DNA of 64,000 bases, taken from contig JAAXHE010000037.1 of NCBI GenBank assembly GCA_012271065.1, positions 1 to 64,000 on the forward strand. Reading direction: 5' to 3'. Positions 26,289 to 37,857 of the stretch are shown here, piece after piece. Position 1 is the stretch's first letter. Each line of letters starts with the position of its first letter. The notes beneath the pieces are model-generated. The model made no database searches and was not told where the DNA came from. It saw nothing but the letters and a program-made list of their open reading frames with translations. Both the position numbers and the translations under genes were made by a program. The DNA comes from Candidatus Latescibacterota bacterium (GTDB lineage: Bacteria; Latescibacterota; UBA2968; GCA-2709665).

Positions 26289-28655
26289 ATGCGGCGTCCG
26301 GCGTTGCTGTCCGCGGTGTTTTTTTCCGCGGGAGTGCTCATCGCCCATCGCGTGGACGTGCCCGCATGGGCGCTATGGACCGGAGGCTTGGCACTCTGGA
26401 TCGTGTGCCTGAGCCGCTTGAAGAGCCGTTTTGCGTGGCCGGGAGCCCTGCTGCTTGTGCTTGGAGCAATGCGGTATGAAAGCGTTATGCAGACGTTACC
26501 CGAAGACCATGTATCGGGGTTTACCGGACGAGACCGTCCCGTCGTGCTTGACGGGCGCGTGGCCGATGATCCTGAATGGATGGAAGACGGGTTGCGTCTT
26601 CGTGTGGCCGCCGAACGGGTCGCGGTGGGCGATACGGTGTTTTCGATTCAGGGAATGGTTCTCCTGCGGTTCCGAAGGTTCCGTCCGGACGTGGACTACG
26701 GGGACCGTCTGTCGTCGCGTCTGCACCTGCGCAGGCCGAATCCGGCGAGGAATCCGGGCGCGTTCGACTACCGCGCATTCCTGGAACGGAAGGGAGTCCA
26801 CGCCATGGGCACCGTGTCGAGAAGGGAACAGGTCCTGGAGATCCGCGCGGGCCGGGGAGGCTGGCTGTGGACGTACGTGGTACTGCCCGTGCGCCGGGGC
26901 GTACGCGGCGCCGTGGCGCACAACCTCTCAGGGGGACCGGCCGGGCTGCTGAACGGTATCTTGCTTGGCGAAAAACGCGGGGTTCCCGACCCCGTGCGTA
27001 CCGCGTTTACCCGAGCCGGAGTCAACCACGTACTGGCCGTTTCGGGATTACACGTGGGCCTGATTGCCGCGGTAGTGTTCTTCGCCCTCGGCGCAGTGGG
27101 ATGCGGCAGAAAGGCGACCGCCTGGACTACCGTCTGCGCCGTGTTGCTTTACGCGCTGGTTACCGGGCTGCCGCCGTCGGTTGTCAGAGCCGCCATGATG
27201 TGCGCGCTCACTATCTGGGGTCGCCTGGGAAACAGACAGGGCGATGGACTCAATGCACTCGGCCTGGCCGCACTCGTCATCCTGATTTTCAGGCCTCAGG
27301 ACCTGTTCGACGTCGGCTTTCAACTCTCATTTGCCGCAACCGGGGGAATCCTGATATTCCATCGGCCGATCCGCGCCTGCCTGCCTGGCGGCCCCGCAGG
27401 CGGCCTCGCCCGGTGGATATGGACGCCGCTTGCGGTGTCGGTGGCCGCACAGGTGGCCACACTTCCTTTTGTGCTGACGTATTTCGGGCTTCTTTCGATC
27501 GTATCGATCCTTGCCAACCTGGTTGTGGTACCCCTGATGGCGGCTGCCGTCGCGCTGGGGTTGCTTGGCGCTATCGTCTTTCACGTGTTTTCACCGGTGG
27601 CGTCGTTACTGAACGGCGCGAACTGGGTCGTCCTGAAGGGCGCCATCGAGGCCGCGGGCTGGTTTGCGGCGCCGTCATGGGCTGCCGTCGAACTAGAAAG
27701 ACCCGGTTGGACCGTCATCGGTCTGTATCTCTGCGCCGCGGCTTTGATTCTGCCCGAAGTGAGGTCCGGTCGATGGGGCCGCCGGTTGTTACTTGTCGGC
27801 CTGTCATTTGTGAATCTCTGGGTCTGGTCGGGAATCTGGCAGCGTCCCGCGGACCTGCGCATGCTGGTGCTGGACGTGGGTCAGGGCGATGGGATTTTTC
27901 TGAGGTTCCCGAACGGGAGGACGCTGCTGGTAGACAGCGGGTTGCGCGCGCTGAACGTCGACATGGGTGAACGGGTACTGATCCCGTTCCTTCAGGCTGA
28001 GGGAATTAACCGGATCGACGCCGTGGTCGCGACTCACCCCCACAGCGATCATATTGGCGGATTCGCGACACTCCTGGAGAGGGTCGAGGTTGGCTGGTAC
28101 CTAGACGCAGGGCAGTTCTACGATTCATGGACCGCTCGCCGGATCCGCACGCTGATCCGCGAGAAGGGCATACGTTATGCGGCGATTGAGGCGGGTGACC
28201 GGTTTCGAGGACTTGGTGAGGTGGATGCCCTCGTGCTGCATCCAACGCCGGATTACGTTTCGCGGAATGGGCCTGCACCGCTGGGCCTGAACAACGGTTC
28301 CGTGGTGATCCGACTTGAGTTTGGAGGCACGGCTGTTCTGCTGACGGGGGACATTGAGCATGAAACGGATCCGGATCTCCTGCGGTGGGGGGACAGGATC
28401 CGCGCACAGGTATTGAAGGCGGCGCACCACGGATCCCGAACCTCGTCCACGGCTGCTTTTCTGGGCGCAGTACGTCCCGATCTCGCGGTGATCTCTTGCG
28501 GTGTCCGGAATAAATTCCGCCATCCGTCCCGCGAGGTGATCAGGCGTTTCGAAACAATGGGGATTTCCATCTACCGGACCGATGAGATGGGCGCTGTAGA
28601 GATTCGAATCGATGAACAGGGAATCGACGCGAGGGGATGGCTTGAAGCGCCGTGA
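26289..28655 (+). CDS. comEC: ComEC/Rec2-family DNA uptake channel protein
   Basis: 788 residues from the ATG at 26289, eight bases after GGAGG; a GTG two codons earlier is less well placed. The order is an N-terminal membrane pair and DUF4131-type OB-like domain (residues 1-180), the Competence membrane domain (FTRAGVNHVLAVSGLHVGLIA, about 235-255, opens it), and a C-terminal metallo-beta-lactamase-like domain (LVLDVGQGDGIFLRFP, then THPHSDHIGG with metal His/Asp residues). ComEC carries single-stranded DNA through the inner membrane, and the lactamase-like domain probably degrades the other strand. No comEA or comF gene is beside it. It stands alone, divergent from truA. Confidence 0.95.
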   Translation: MRRPALLSAVFFSAGVLIAHRVDVPAWALWTGGLALWIVCLSRLKSRFAWPGALLLVLGAMRYESVMQTLPEDHVSGFTGRDRPVVLDGRVADDPEWMEDGLRLRVAAERVAVGDTVFSIQGMVLLRFRRFRPDVDYGDRLSSRLHLRRPNPARNPGAFDYRAFLERKGVHAMGTVSRREQVLEIRAGRGGWLWTYVVLPVRRGVRGAVAHNLSGGPAGLLNGILLGEKRGVPDPVRTAFTRAGVNHVLAVSGLHVGLIAAVVFFALGAVGCGRKATAWTTVCAVLLYALVTGLPPSVVRAAMMCALTIWGRLGNRQGDGLNALGLAALVILIFRPQDLFDVGFQLSFAATGGILIFHRPIRACLPGGPAGGLARWIWTPLAVSVAAQVATLPFVLTYFGLLSIVSILANLVVVPLMAAAVALGLLGAIVFHVFSPVASLLNGANWVVLKGAIEAAGWFAAPSWAAVELERPGWTVIGLYLCAAALILPEVRSGRWGRRLLLVGLSFVNLWVWSGIWQRPADLRMLVLDVGQGDGIFLRFPNGRTLLVDSGLRALNVDMGERVLIPFLQAEGINRIDAVVATHPHSDHIGGFATLLERVEVGWYLDAGQFYDSWTARRIRTLIREKGIRYAAIEAGDRFRGLGEVDALVLHPTPDYVSRNGPAPLGLNNGSVVIRLEFGGTAVLLTGDIEHETDPDLLRWGDRIRAQVLKAAHHGSRTSSTAAFLGAVRPDLAVISCGVRNKFRHPSREVIRRFETMGISIYRTDEMGAVEIRIDEQGIDARGWLEAP

Positions 28656-28912
28656 CGAAGCAAGCGGAACCGCCACCGGCCTGGGCGTCGTCTGGCGAGG
28701 TGGATGCGAACGCAGGGAGCTGAAGAGCGCACAACCGCGAAGCAGACGTTTGACGCGCGAAACCGGGAGCGAGGGGGAACGGCCGGGGTCGAACGTGACG
28801 GGGTTCAGCGGACCACGCTAAAATGGGCGGCTAGCCGCACAGGAATACGGAATCAGCAAAGAGCCACGATGCATAAGAAGAAAAGCAGCAGTTCTATATG
28901 TTAGGTCTAGCC

Positions 28913-28942
28913 GGCAGTATTATCTCCCCCAATAAGACTGCC
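28913..28942. repeat. hairpin, GGCAGT...ACTGCC
   Basis: Stem GGCAGT/ACTGCC, one mismatch, then TTAT/ATAA, with a C-rich loop. It has no T run on either side, so it is not an ordinary terminator. It lies about 260 bases after the comEC stop. Confidence 0.5.
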
Positions 28943-29373
28943 GCCAACCAAAGAGCCGATGCTTTCAACTTCTCCCGGGCTGGATCACTTGCTGAAGCGA
29001 ATCCCGGTAACGGCCATACCGCCCATTCATTCAATTGCTGCCAGGATGACGAAGTACCGAAGTTTCACAATTCCGGCCAAGCGAACCGGTATGGAACGGG
29101 TTCCGGCCCAACATCAAAACGAACCGCGGCCATGCCCCGGTTCCTTACTCGAATCCGGGCGTCTTTGCCAGGGACTACCGATGGAAAACACACACGGATC
29201 CGACAACGTAACTTGCTCCAAGACAACATCATATGTGGAGACGGTCTCTTGGCAAGCACGATTGAAATATATATGTCGATCGTGGAGTCGTCAAGGGCAA
29301 ATTTAAGAAAAAAGAAGGTGCGGAACCGGCAACTTTCGCATAAGATACTGAAACTCAATTGGCTGCACGTTAA

Positions 29374-29430
29374 GATTTTTTTTTGTGGGCTCGGTTGGTT
29401 ACCCTGGCCTCCTTTTCACAAAAAAAAATC
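29374..29430. repeat. perfect 14-bp inverted repeat with T9/A9 arms
   Basis: The arms are 29374-29387 (GA, nine T, GTG) and 29417-29430 (CAC, nine A, TC), perfectly complementary, around a 29-base loop. The long A/T homopolymers are unlike the rest of the window. Confidence 0.85.
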
Positions 29431-29509
29431 CCCCGATTTGATCGTTTTACCGAACCTCCCACGTAAACAGCAAGTTAGTGAAATCCTGTGGCCGAGGGCT
29501 GTCATGTCG

Positions 29510-29542
29510 AAAAAAAAACGGGCAACTAGTGGCCCATTTTTT
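29510..29542. terminator. bidirectional Rho-independent terminator
   Basis: Stem GGGC (29520-29523)/GCCC (29532-29535), where partial pairing of the loop extends the stem. It is flanked by A9 at 29510-29518 and T6 at 29537-29542. On the minus strand this gives a hairpin followed by a long U run about 65 bases after the accA stop; on the plus strand a shorter U run ends transcripts from comEC. Confidence 0.7.
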
Positions 29543-29598
29543 GCTGATTTCGATGTGAACAGCAGATGCAGATCGGTCGCCATTGCGCCTCCCGCGGG

Positions 29599-30564
29599 TC
29601 ACTCGTCCCAGACACCCATGCGTCCGAATTTGCCGACCCGCTCGCGGACCAGCTCTTCCGGCCGTTTGCGCGTTAAATTCCCGAGTTCGTCCAGTAGGAT
29701 TCGCTTCAGGTTTCGACTGGCCATTTCCGGATCCCTGTGTGCGCCGCCAAAGGGCTCAGGTACGATCCGATCGACGATCCCAAGAGGGACGAGGTCCTGG
29801 GCGGTAATCTTCAGTGCCTCCGCGGCCTCTTCCTTTTTGTCGCGATTCCGCCAGAGTATGAGAGAGCAGGATTGGGGGTTGATCACGGAGTACCACGCGT
29901 TTTCCAGCATCAGGATTCGGTCTCCTACACCGATGCCGAGCGCACCGCCGCTCGCGCCTTCTCCGATTATGACCACAATGACGGGGACCGGAAGACGCGA
30001 GATCTCAAAGAGATTCCTGGCGATCGCTTCGGAGACGCTCCGCTCCTCAGATCCGATGCCCGGATAAGCTCCGGGCGTATCGATGAGACAGAGGACAGGG
30101 CGTTTGAATTTGGCGGCGAGTTTCATCACGCGAAGGGCCTTTCGATACCCTTCAGGGTGCGCCATGCCGAAGTTACGATGAATATTCTCCGTCGTATTGC
30201 GCCCCTTCTGTGTACCGACGACCAGGAGTGGCTGTCCTTCGAGACGGGCGAAGCCGCTGACCACCGCCGGATCGTCCCGATAGTTCCGGTCTCCGTGAAG
30301 CTCCATGAAGTCGGAGAATATCAGGCGAATATAGTCTATCGTATGAGGACGCTGGGGGTGCCCCGCCAACTGGTAGATCTGCCACCGGCTCATATCCGAG
30401 TAGATTTCCTTTTCCGCCTTCTGCAACCGTTTCTCCAGGGTGGACAGTTCAGCCCTCACGTCCGCATTGTCAGACTCGGCGCGGTCCTTGAGATCTTCGA
30501 TCTTCTTGTCCAGTTCCTCAATGGGACGTTCGAAATCAAGGTAAATCTTCTTCTTGCCGTTCAT
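29599..30564 (-). CDS. accA: acetyl-CoA carboxylase carboxyltransferase subunit alpha
   Basis: 321 residues from the ATG at 30564 with AAAGGA upstream. AccA with AccD transfers the carboxyl group from carboxybiotin to acetyl-CoA to give malonyl-CoA. Diagnostic segments are [18 protein letters not shown] with the N-terminal helical lead, [24 protein letters not shown], the crotonase-fold oxyanion region [15 protein letters not shown] and [15 protein letters not shown]. Length is normal for the family. accD is not adjacent. It is the last gene of the large minus-strand cluster and is followed by a bidirectional terminator. Confidence 0.97.
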   Translation of the reverse strand: MNGKKKIYLDFERPIEELDKKIEDLKDRAESDNADVRAELSTLEKRLQKAEKEIYSDMSRWQIYQLAGHPQRPHTIDYIRLIFSDFMELHGDRNYRDDPAVVSGFARLEGQPLLVVGTQKGRNTTENIHRNFGMAHPEGYRKALRVMKLAAKFKRPVLCLIDTPGAYPGIGSEERSVSEAIARNLFEISRLPVPVIVVIIGEGASGGALGIGVGDRILMLENAWYSVINPQSCSLILWRNRDKKEEAAEALKITAQDLVPLGIVDRIVPEPFGGAHRDPEMASRNLKRILLDELGNLTRKRPEELVRERVGKFGRMGVWDE

Positions 30565-30587
30565 GCTCGGGTGTCCTTTCGGGCTGC

Positions 30588-31796
30588 TTAAATCCTGCTG
30601 ACGGCATCCTCGATACGGTCCATGCCCTCGTGAATCATCGACAGAGACGCGGCATACGAAAAACGCAGGTGGTCTCCGGAGCCGAAGCCGCTGCCGGGAA
30701 CGCATCCGGTCTCGGCCGCTTCCAGCAGGTAGTTCGCAAGTTCGACGTCGTTACTGACGCGTTCGCCGTATAAATCGGACACATTTGGAAAGGCGTAAAA
30801 AGCGCCTTGTGGAAGACGGCACGAGACGCCCGGCAGCCGGTTCAGGCGCGCGACGATCAGGTCACGGCGTTCCTGAAATGCGGCCCGCATGGTTTCCACG
30901 CTCTCCTGGGTTCCGGTGAGCGCTTCGATGGCCGCATACTGGGAAATCGTGCAGGTGTTGGTGGTTTCCTGGCTCTGTACTCTGGCGATCAGTCGCATCA
31001 GTTCGGGTGGACCTGCGCCATAGCCCACTCGCCAGCCGGTCATTGCATAGGCTTTGGAAAAGCCGTTGACAAGCAGGGTTCTGCATCCGGCCCCGGGGTG
31101 TACAGCGGCGATGGAAACGTGCTCGGCGGGGCCATAGATGACTTTTTCGTATATTTCGTCCGAGATTACATAGATGCCGGCGTCCGCGATGACGTCCGCA
31201 AGAGCGCCCAGTTCGTCGGGCGTGTAGACTTCACCGGTGGGATTGCAGGGGCTGTTCAGAAGGATGAACTTGGTCCGCGGCGTGATGGCATCCGCGAGGG
31301 TCCGGGGGGTAAGCCGGAAACCCGTCTCCTCGGTTGTTTTCAGGATGAGGGGCTTGCCGCCCATCAGTCTGACCTGGTCAGCATAGCTGACCCAGTACGG
31401 AGAGGGAATTATGGCCTCGTCGCCCGGATTGATCAGCGCGACGACCGCGTCGAAAATGACTTGCTTGGCGCCGCACGTAACGACAATCTGCGACGGATCG
31501 TAGTCCAGGTTGTTCTCGCTTTTCAGTTTTTGTGCGATTGCCTGTTTGAGTTCGGGCAGGCCCGATGCAGGCGCGGTGTATTTCGTGCGCCCTCTCTTAA
31601 TGGCCCGGATCGCGGCGTCCTTGATATTGCACGGGGTATCGAAATCGGGTTCGCCCGCAACCAGTGAAATAAGGTCCGCGCCCCCGCGTTTCAGTTCACC
31701 CATTCTGGCAAAGGTGGCTACCGTCAGCGACTCATCGACGTCGAGCACACGATTGGAAAACGGCGGGACGGTCCTGTTTATCGACTGAATTGACAT
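30588..31796 (-). CDS. class I aminotransferase (aspartate/aromatic type)
   Basis: 402 residues from the ATG at 31796; a GTG four codons earlier has its GGA element too close, so the choice is uncertain. It is a fold-type I PLP enzyme: [10 protein letters not shown] near the N-terminus, [38 protein letters not shown] and the PLP lysine in [16 protein letters not shown]. These features place it with the AspC/AspAT group I-gamma enzymes found in many bacteria, which transaminate aspartate and sometimes aromatic or branched acids. Being in a Leu/Ile/Arg cluster, it may provide glutamate-linked transamination, but the substrate cannot be read from sequence. Confidence 0.9.
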   Translation of the reverse strand: MSIQSINRTVPPFSNRVLDVDESLTVATFARMGELKRGGADLISLVAGEPDFDTPCNIKDAAIRAIKRGRTKYTAPASGLPELKQAIAQKLKSENNLDYDPSQIVVTCGAKQVIFDAVVALINPGDEAIIPSPYWVSYADQVRLMGGKPLILKTTEETGFRLTPRTLADAITPRTKFILLNSPCNPTGEVYTPDELGALADVIADAGIYVISDEIYEKVIYGPAEHVSIAAVHPGAGCRTLLVNGFSKAYAMTGWRVGYGAGPPELMRLIARVQSQETTNTCTISQYAAIEALTGTQESVETMRAAFQERRDLIVARLNRLPGVSCRLPQGAFYAFPNVSDLYGERVSNDVELANYLLEAAETGCVPGSGFGSGDHLRFSYAASLSMIHEGMDRIEDAVSRI

Positions 31797-31883
31797 AGGT
31801 GTCTGCACGTTCCGAAAAACCGCGGACAGCGTTCGCGTGAACCGCCGGGCGATGCCTTCGCCGCAATCACTTCCCCTGTCCTG

Positions 31884-33077
<1,194 letters not shown>

Positions 33078-33088
33078 GGCCGATCCTC

Positions 33089-34261
33089 TCAGAAGAATGC
33101 CCGCTTGATGTTCCTGACGGCCTGTCGGATACGGTGCTCGTTTTCGATGAGGGAAATACGCACGTAGCCCTCGCCCATGTCGCCGAATCCGATCCCGGGG
33201 GACACCGCGACTTCCGCTTCCTCCATCATTTTCAGCGCGAACCTCATCGAGCCCAGATAGCGGTATTTGTCGGGAATCTGCGTCCAGATGAACATGGACG
33301 CTTTGGGCTTTAAAACGGGCCAGCCGATCCGGTTAAGCCCCTCCACCAGCACGTCGCGTCTGGATCGATAGATTTCAGCGGCCTGGACAACACAGTCCTG
33401 CGGACCGTCCAGTGCGGCGATGGCAGCGACCTGGATAGGCGTGAAGATCCCGTAGTCGTAGTAGTGTTTGATGGTTTTCAACGCTTCGATGACCTCCGGA
33501 TTGCCCAGGCAGAAACCGACCCGCCAACCCGCCATGTTGTACGTCTTGGACATAGTGAAGAATTCCACGCCCACTTCCTTTGCCCCTTTTACCTGGAGCA
33601 GGCTGGGCGCACGGTAACCGTCGAACACGATATCCGAATACGCCATGTCGTGGATGATGACGATCTCCTGTCGCCTGGCGAAGTCCACGATTTCCTCAAA
33701 GAAAGCGAGATCCACCGTCGCGGTGGTGGGGTTGTTCGGGAAGTTGAAGATCATCATCTTTGGTTTGGGCCAGAGTTCTCTCGCCACCATCTGAATCTCG
33801 GGAATGAACTCTTTCTCCGGGCGCAGAGGCAGGCTCAGCACATTGCCGTTTGCAATGGCGACGCCGTAGAGATGCAGTGGATACGCGGGATTGGGCACGA
33901 TTGCGAGATCGCCGGGGTCCAGGAGAGCCAGGCAGATGTGGGCAAGCCCGTCCTTGGAACCTATGGTGGCAAGGGCTTCCGTGTCGGGGTCCAGGTCGAC
34001 GCCGAAGCGCCGTCTGTAATGCCGGCAGATGGCCGCACGCAACGCGGCGATTCCCTGCGAGGGCGCATAGCGGTGGGTCTTGGGATCGCCCGCGACTTCG
34101 ACGAGTTTGTCTACAATGTGCGGCGGGGTGGGCTGGTCCGGATTTCCCATACCCAGATCGATGATGTCCACACCCTTCCGGCGCAGGCGCATCTTGTGCG
34201 CGTTCACTTCGGCAAACACGTACGGCGGAAGGCGTTCGATTCTGCGGGACGTGATTTTCAT
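33089..34261 (-). CDS. AlaC/YfdZ-type alanine or LL-DAP-like aminotransferase
   Basis: 390-residue fold-type I PLP enzyme. RIERLPPYVFAEVNAHKMR and IIDLGMGNPDQPTPPHIV at the N-terminus, NFPNNPTTATVD, HDMAYSDIVFDGY and the PLP lysine in FTMSKTYNMAGWRVGF match the AlaC/YfdZ group (glutamate-pyruvate aminotransferase) more closely than the DapL group, though the two are related. AlaC-type enzymes make alanine from pyruvate and are often encoded beside branched-chain genes, as here between cimA and argJ. Alternative: LL-diaminopimelate aminotransferase. Assignment to class sure, substrate moderately so. Confidence 0.88.
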   Translation of the reverse strand: MKITSRRIERLPPYVFAEVNAHKMRLRRKGVDIIDLGMGNPDQPTPPHIVDKLVEVAGDPKTHRYAPSQGIAALRAAICRHYRRRFGVDLDPDTEALATIGSKDGLAHICLALLDPGDLAIVPNPAYPLHLYGVAIANGNVLSLPLRPEKEFIPEIQMVARELWPKPKMMIFNFPNNPTTATVDLAFFEEIVDFARRQEIVIIHDMAYSDIVFDGYRAPSLLQVKGAKEVGVEFFTMSKTYNMAGWRVGFCLGNPEVIEALKTIKHYYDYGIFTPIQVAAIAALDGPQDCVVQAAEIYRSRRDVLVEGLNRIGWPVLKPKASMFIWTQIPDKYRYLGSMRFALKMMEEAEVAVSPGIGFGDMGEGYVRISLIENEHRIRQAVRNIKRAFF

Positions 34262-34314
34262 TTTCGAAACCTGAAAACGGACCCGATGCTGTCCGGCCCC
34301 GGTCGGGCAGGCGT

Positions 34315-35922
34315 TTACGCGAGCGCTTCCTGCCGGACGGGTTCGCTGGCGGTCAGAAAACCTTCCGTGAGCAGCTTGTAACTGAGGCTGTCCACAAGCG
34401 CGATCCAGCTGGCTTCAATGATGTTTTCGGACACACCGATCGTATTCCAGACCCGGTGGCTGTCGGATGACTCGATGAGAACGCGCACCCTCGCGGCGGT
34501 TCCGTCCCGGGCGGAAAGGACGCGCACCTTGTAATCTTCGAGATGGACTTCCTTGAGAATCGGGTACACGGACTCCAACCCCTGCCGGAGCGCCGCATCA
34601 AGAGCGTTTACCGGACCGTCTCCATCGGCCACCGTGTGATACACCTGACCGTCCACCTCGACCTTGACGATCGCTTCGACTTCCGTCCCTTCCGCCGATT
34701 TCCGGTTGATCGTGCGGAATCCGATCAGCCGGAACGGGTCGGAGATGGCGCCTAGCGCCTTTCGGGCCAGAATTTCGAAGGACGCTTCCGCGGCTTCAAA
34801 GACGTACCCCTCGTGTTCGAGTTGCTTGATCTGTCGAAGAAGTCGTTGAAGCGCCGGATGTTTCTTGTCGAGTCCGGGAATGAGATGGTTCAGCTTGGCG
34901 GCGATGGTGGCGCTGCCGGACTGTTCGGACAGGAGAAAGCGACGCTCGTTGCCCACCTGTTCCGGCCGGCAGTGTTCGTACGTGGCGGGCTGTTTGACCA
35001 TGGCGTCGATGTGAACGCCGCCCTTGTGGGCAAACGCGCTTTCGCCCACATAAGGCTGCCTGTGATCGTGATGGACGTTCGCGATTTCGCTGAGAAAACG
35101 GGAGAAGTCCATGAGTCCGGCGAGTCTTTCCGGTCCTATACTGGATCTCTTGAGTTTCAGTTCGAGGCTGGGGATGATGGAACAGAGATTCGCGTTTCCG
35201 CAACGCTCTCCGTATCCGTTGAACGTGCCCTGTACCTGAATGGCGCCCATTTCGACGGCCTCAAGCGCGTTAGCGACGCCGACGCCGGCGTCGTTGTGGG
35301 TGTGGATCCCGAAGGGCACATTGATCTCTGCCGTCACGTTTTCGATAACTTCCCGGAGTTCCGAGGTCAGTGTGCCTCCGTTGGTGTCGCAGAGGACCAG
35401 AATGCCGGCTCCACCTTCCTGTGCGGCCAGAAGTGTGGCGACGGCGTATTGAGGATCGGCGTTGTACCCGTCGAAGAAGTGTTCCGCGTCGTAGACGACC
35501 TCGCGTCCGTTCGATGCGATATAAGCGACCGAGTCCCGAATGAGTCTCAGGTTCTCGTCGCGAGTGGTACGGAGGACGTGGGTCACATGCAGTTCCCAGG
35601 ACTTGCCGAAGAGTGTGACGACACCGGTGCCGGCCTGCAGCAGCGTATTGAGGATCGCGTCGTCCTCCGGATGATTGTTCGCACGGCGCGTGCTGCCGAA
35701 GGCGGTAACCTTCGCGTTCTCAAGCGGGAGTTCACGGACGCGATTGAAGAACTCCATGTCCTTTGGATTGGTGGGGTTCGGCCATCCGCCCTCGATATAG
35801 TGGACGCCGAGGGCGTCCAGTCGCTGCGTGATCGTAAGCTTGTCATCCAGCGAAAACGCTATCCCTTCGGCCTGCGCGCCGTCTCGGAGGGTGGAATCGT
35901 ATATCTGTACGCGATTGGACAT
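34315..35922 (-). CDS. cimA: (R)-citramalate synthase
   Basis: 535 residues from the ATG at 35922, seven bases after AAGGAG. CimA condenses pyruvate with acetyl-CoA to citramalate, the start of the threonine-independent isoleucine route. The N-terminal QIYDSTLRDGAQAEGIAFS is the CimA (TIGR00977-type) form of the DRE-TIM catalytic motif. Metal-binding HTHNDAG and the NGYGERCGN stretch are present, and the LeuA-like dimer/regulatory domain occupies about residues 400-525, so isoleucine feedback is likely. It lies beside leuA, leuCD and leuB, whose enzymes also process citramalate. A 244-base gap separates it from leuB. Confidence 0.96.
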   Translation of the reverse strand: MSNRVQIYDSTLRDGAQAEGIAFSLDDKLTITQRLDALGVHYIEGGWPNPTNPKDMEFFNRVRELPLENAKVTAFGSTRRANNHPEDDAILNTLLQAGTGVVTLFGKSWELHVTHVLRTTRDENLRLIRDSVAYIASNGREVVYDAEHFFDGYNADPQYAVATLLAAQEGGAGILVLCDTNGGTLTSELREVIENVTAEINVPFGIHTHNDAGVGVANALEAVEMGAIQVQGTFNGYGERCGNANLCSIIPSLELKLKRSSIGPERLAGLMDFSRFLSEIANVHHDHRQPYVGESAFAHKGGVHIDAMVKQPATYEHCRPEQVGNERRFLLSEQSGSATIAAKLNHLIPGLDKKHPALQRLLRQIKQLEHEGYVFEAAEASFEILARKALGAISDPFRLIGFRTINRKSAEGTEVEAIVKVEVDGQVYHTVADGDGPVNALDAALRQGLESVYPILKEVHLEDYKVRVLSARDGTAARVRVLIESSDSHRVWNTIGVSENIIEASWIALVDSLSYKLLTEGFLTASEPVRQEALA

Positions 35923-36090
35923 CAAAAGCTCCTTAGAAGCTGTATTAGAATTCTCAGCGGTCTTCGCGCCGTGAATCCTAACACAGCTTTCTTTGCATTG
36001 GGTTGGAGATTCGGTGAATTTGGAGCAGACGCGCCCGATCGGCTTTACGGCCGCGCCCGCGTGTTCAGCAGACCACCGACCCAATGCGGC

Positions 36091-36112
36091 CCGGGCGGTC
36101 GCAGCCGCCCGG
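36091..36112. repeat. perfect 8-bp GC-rich hairpin in the leuB-cimA gap
   Basis: CCGGGCGG (36091-36098) pairs with CCGCCCGG (36105-36112) around a six-base loop. No T run follows on either strand, so it is more likely an mRNA processing or stability element between leuB and cimA than a full terminator. The rest of the 35923-36166 gap shows nothing clear. Confidence 0.6.
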
Positions 36113-36166
36113 TCGATTCCACTTCCCTTCTGAAGAGTCCAGTTGTGTCATCCGGTATTTCCCGTT

Positions 36167-37231
36167 CTATACGCGTGCGACCTCGTCGGCGATGAGGTCA
36201 CCTACTTCGGATGTGTTGTAGCCCATTTCACCGGCGCCCATGCCCTTGAGTTTCGTGCCGACAACCTGGATGATGGCGTTTTCCAGAATCACGGCGCCTT
36301 CGGTCTCGCCCAGGACGTCGACCATCATCTGCGCGGCGGCGACGCCGGCGACTGGATTGATGACGCCCATGCCCGTATACTTGGGAGCCGATCCGCCGAT
36401 GGGTTCGAACATGGATACGCCTTCGGGGTTGATGTTGCCGCCCGCAGCGACGCCCATGCCGCCCTGAATCATCGCGCCCAGGTCGGTGATGATGTCGCCG
36501 AACATGTTGTCGGTGACGATAACGTCGAACCACTCCGGGTTCTTTACCATCCACATCGTAATGGCGTCGACGTGTGCGTAGTCCCGTTTGACATCGGCGT
36601 ACTCGGCGTCTCCGATTTCGTTGAACGTGCGCTCCCACAGATCGAAGGCATAGGTGAGCACGTTGGTCTTGCCGCAGAGGGTGAGGGTGTTCGTACGCCC
36701 CCGCCTGCGGGTAAATTCGAAGGCATACCTCAGGCAGCGCTCCACACCCTTCCGGGTATTGATGGATTCCTGGACGGCAACCTCGTCAGGTGTACCCTGT
36801 TTGAGTAATCCGCCCGCGCCGGAATAAAGGCCCTCGGTGTTTTCGCGCACGACGACAAAGTCGACGTCGGCGGGACCCTTGTCCTTCAGGGGGCAGTCCA
36901 CGTTGGGGTAGAGTTTGACCGGACGCAGGTTGATGTACTGGTCCAGTTCAAAGCGGGTTCTGAGGAGAATACCCTTTTCCAGGATCCCGGGTCGAACGTC
37001 CGGATGGCCAATGGCGCCCAGGTAGATGGCGTCAAAACCGCGCAGCTCTTCAAGGGCGGAGTCCGGCAGGGTTTCGCCGGTTCTGAGGTATCGTTCGCCG
37101 CCGAAGTCGAAAGTCTCGGTTTCAAAGTCGAAACCGCATTTCCGTGCGACCGCGTTGATGCATTTCAGGCCTTCCACCACAACTTCCGGACCCGTGCCGT
37201 CACCGGGGATGACTGCGATCTTGTAGGACAA
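36167..37231 (-). CDS. leuB: 3-isopropylmalate dehydrogenase (isocitrate/isopropylmalate family)
   Basis: 354 residues. It oxidatively decarboxylates 3-isopropylmalate with NAD, and the same class can act on 3-methylmalate in the citramalate route. Features are [17 protein letters not shown], the substrate arginines around [29 protein letters not shown], the [14 protein letters not shown] metal site and [17 protein letters not shown]. This subgroup (NTEGLY rather than the YFG region of E. coli LeuB) is common in bacteria that also have CimA. It lies 17 bases after leuD in the leu cluster. Confidence 0.94.
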   Translation of the reverse strand: MSYKIAVIPGDGTGPEVVVEGLKCINAVARKCGFDFETETFDFGGERYLRTGETLPDSALEELRGFDAIYLGAIGHPDVRPGILEKGILLRTRFELDQYINLRPVKLYPNVDCPLKDKGPADVDFVVVRENTEGLYSGAGGLLKQGTPDEVAVQESINTRKGVERCLRYAFEFTRRRGRTNTLTLCGKTNVLTYAFDLWERTFNEIGDAEYADVKRDYAHVDAITMWMVKNPEWFDVIVTDNMFGDIITDLGAMIQGGMGVAAGGNINPEGVSMFEPIGGSAPKYTGMGVINPVAGVAAAQMMVDVLGETEGAVILENAIIQVVGTKLKGMGAGEMGYNTSEVGDLIADEVARV

Positions 37232-37248
37232 AGGCTTCCTCCAATGCG

Positions 37249-37848
37249 TTAAAATCCTGATATATAGGGGAGACTTCGTGCGACGGACCGAACGGATTCA
37301 CGACCCTCCAGAAGCATCCCGGTGGCGTCCCACGTTCCTTCGAGGAGTTGAATGCGGTCGCCGTCGGGAATCCGGATGTCGAACCCGAGATCGCCGCATG
37401 ACAGGGTCCGTTCTTCCAGGTCGACGGCTATCTCGCTTTCCGGATCGGATTCGACGGCATCCATCAGCGCCTGTATGCTTCCGGCTGGCGCTGTAACGCA
37501 GGGCAGGCCCATTGCCGTGCAGTTGCCCTGGAATATCTCCGCGAACGACTCGCCGACGATGGCCCTGATACCCCATCGCATGATGGCCTGCGGCGCGTGC
37601 TCACGGGAAGAACCGCAACCGAAGTTGCCGTTGACCACCAGAATCGAGGCCCCGCGGTACCGGTCGTCGTCGAAGGGATGGTCCGTGGACTTCCGGTCGT
37701 CTTCGAAGGCGAATTCCCCCAGGCCCTCGAAAGTGATGTTGCGCAGGTACCTCGCCGGAATGATCCGGTCGGTATCGATATCGTTGCCCCGCAACGGAAT
37801 ACCTCGACCTGCCGCTCGGCTTACTGAGGAGGATGCGCCGTTCATCAT
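37249..37848 (-). CDS. leuD: 3-isopropylmalate dehydratase small subunit
   Basis: 199 residues. The swivelling small subunit of isopropylmalate isomerase, which also serves citramalate. IPLRGNDIDTDRIIPARYL is the diagnostic N-terminal stretch and NGNFGCGSSREHAPQA the substrate-binding loop. An AAAGGA precedes tandem ATG codons; the first is used here. It follows leuC by nine bases and precedes leuB by 17, so the three are tightly coupled. Confidence 0.96.
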   Translation of the reverse strand: MMNGASSSVSRAAGRGIPLRGNDIDTDRIIPARYLRNITFEGLGEFAFEDDRKSTDHPFDDDRYRGASILVVNGNFGCGSSREHAPQAIMRWGIRAIVGESFAEIFQGNCTAMGLPCVTAPAGSIQALMDAVESDPESEIAVDLEERTLSCGDLGFDIRIPDGDRIQLLEGTWDATGMLLEGRESVRSVARSLPYISGF

Positions 37849-37857
37849 CGGGTCCTT

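Larger units (their letters stand above)
28656..29598. other. 943-bp intergenic region between convergent comEC and accA
   Basis: No convincing gene was found. Open frames in it lack SD sequences and coding character, and the long plus-strand frame runs antisense into accA. The right half is AT-richer than the surroundings and has several A or T runs. It holds three inverted repeats, listed separately (28913-28942, 29374-29430, 29510-29542). It could be a decayed insertion or an RNA locus. Nothing here matched a tRNA, tmRNA or RNase P by eye. Confidence 0.6.

Noticed and set aside
28898..30067. 389-codon plus-strand open frame
   Set aside because: It has no SD, poor protein character, and its second half runs antisense to accA, which is unmistakable.
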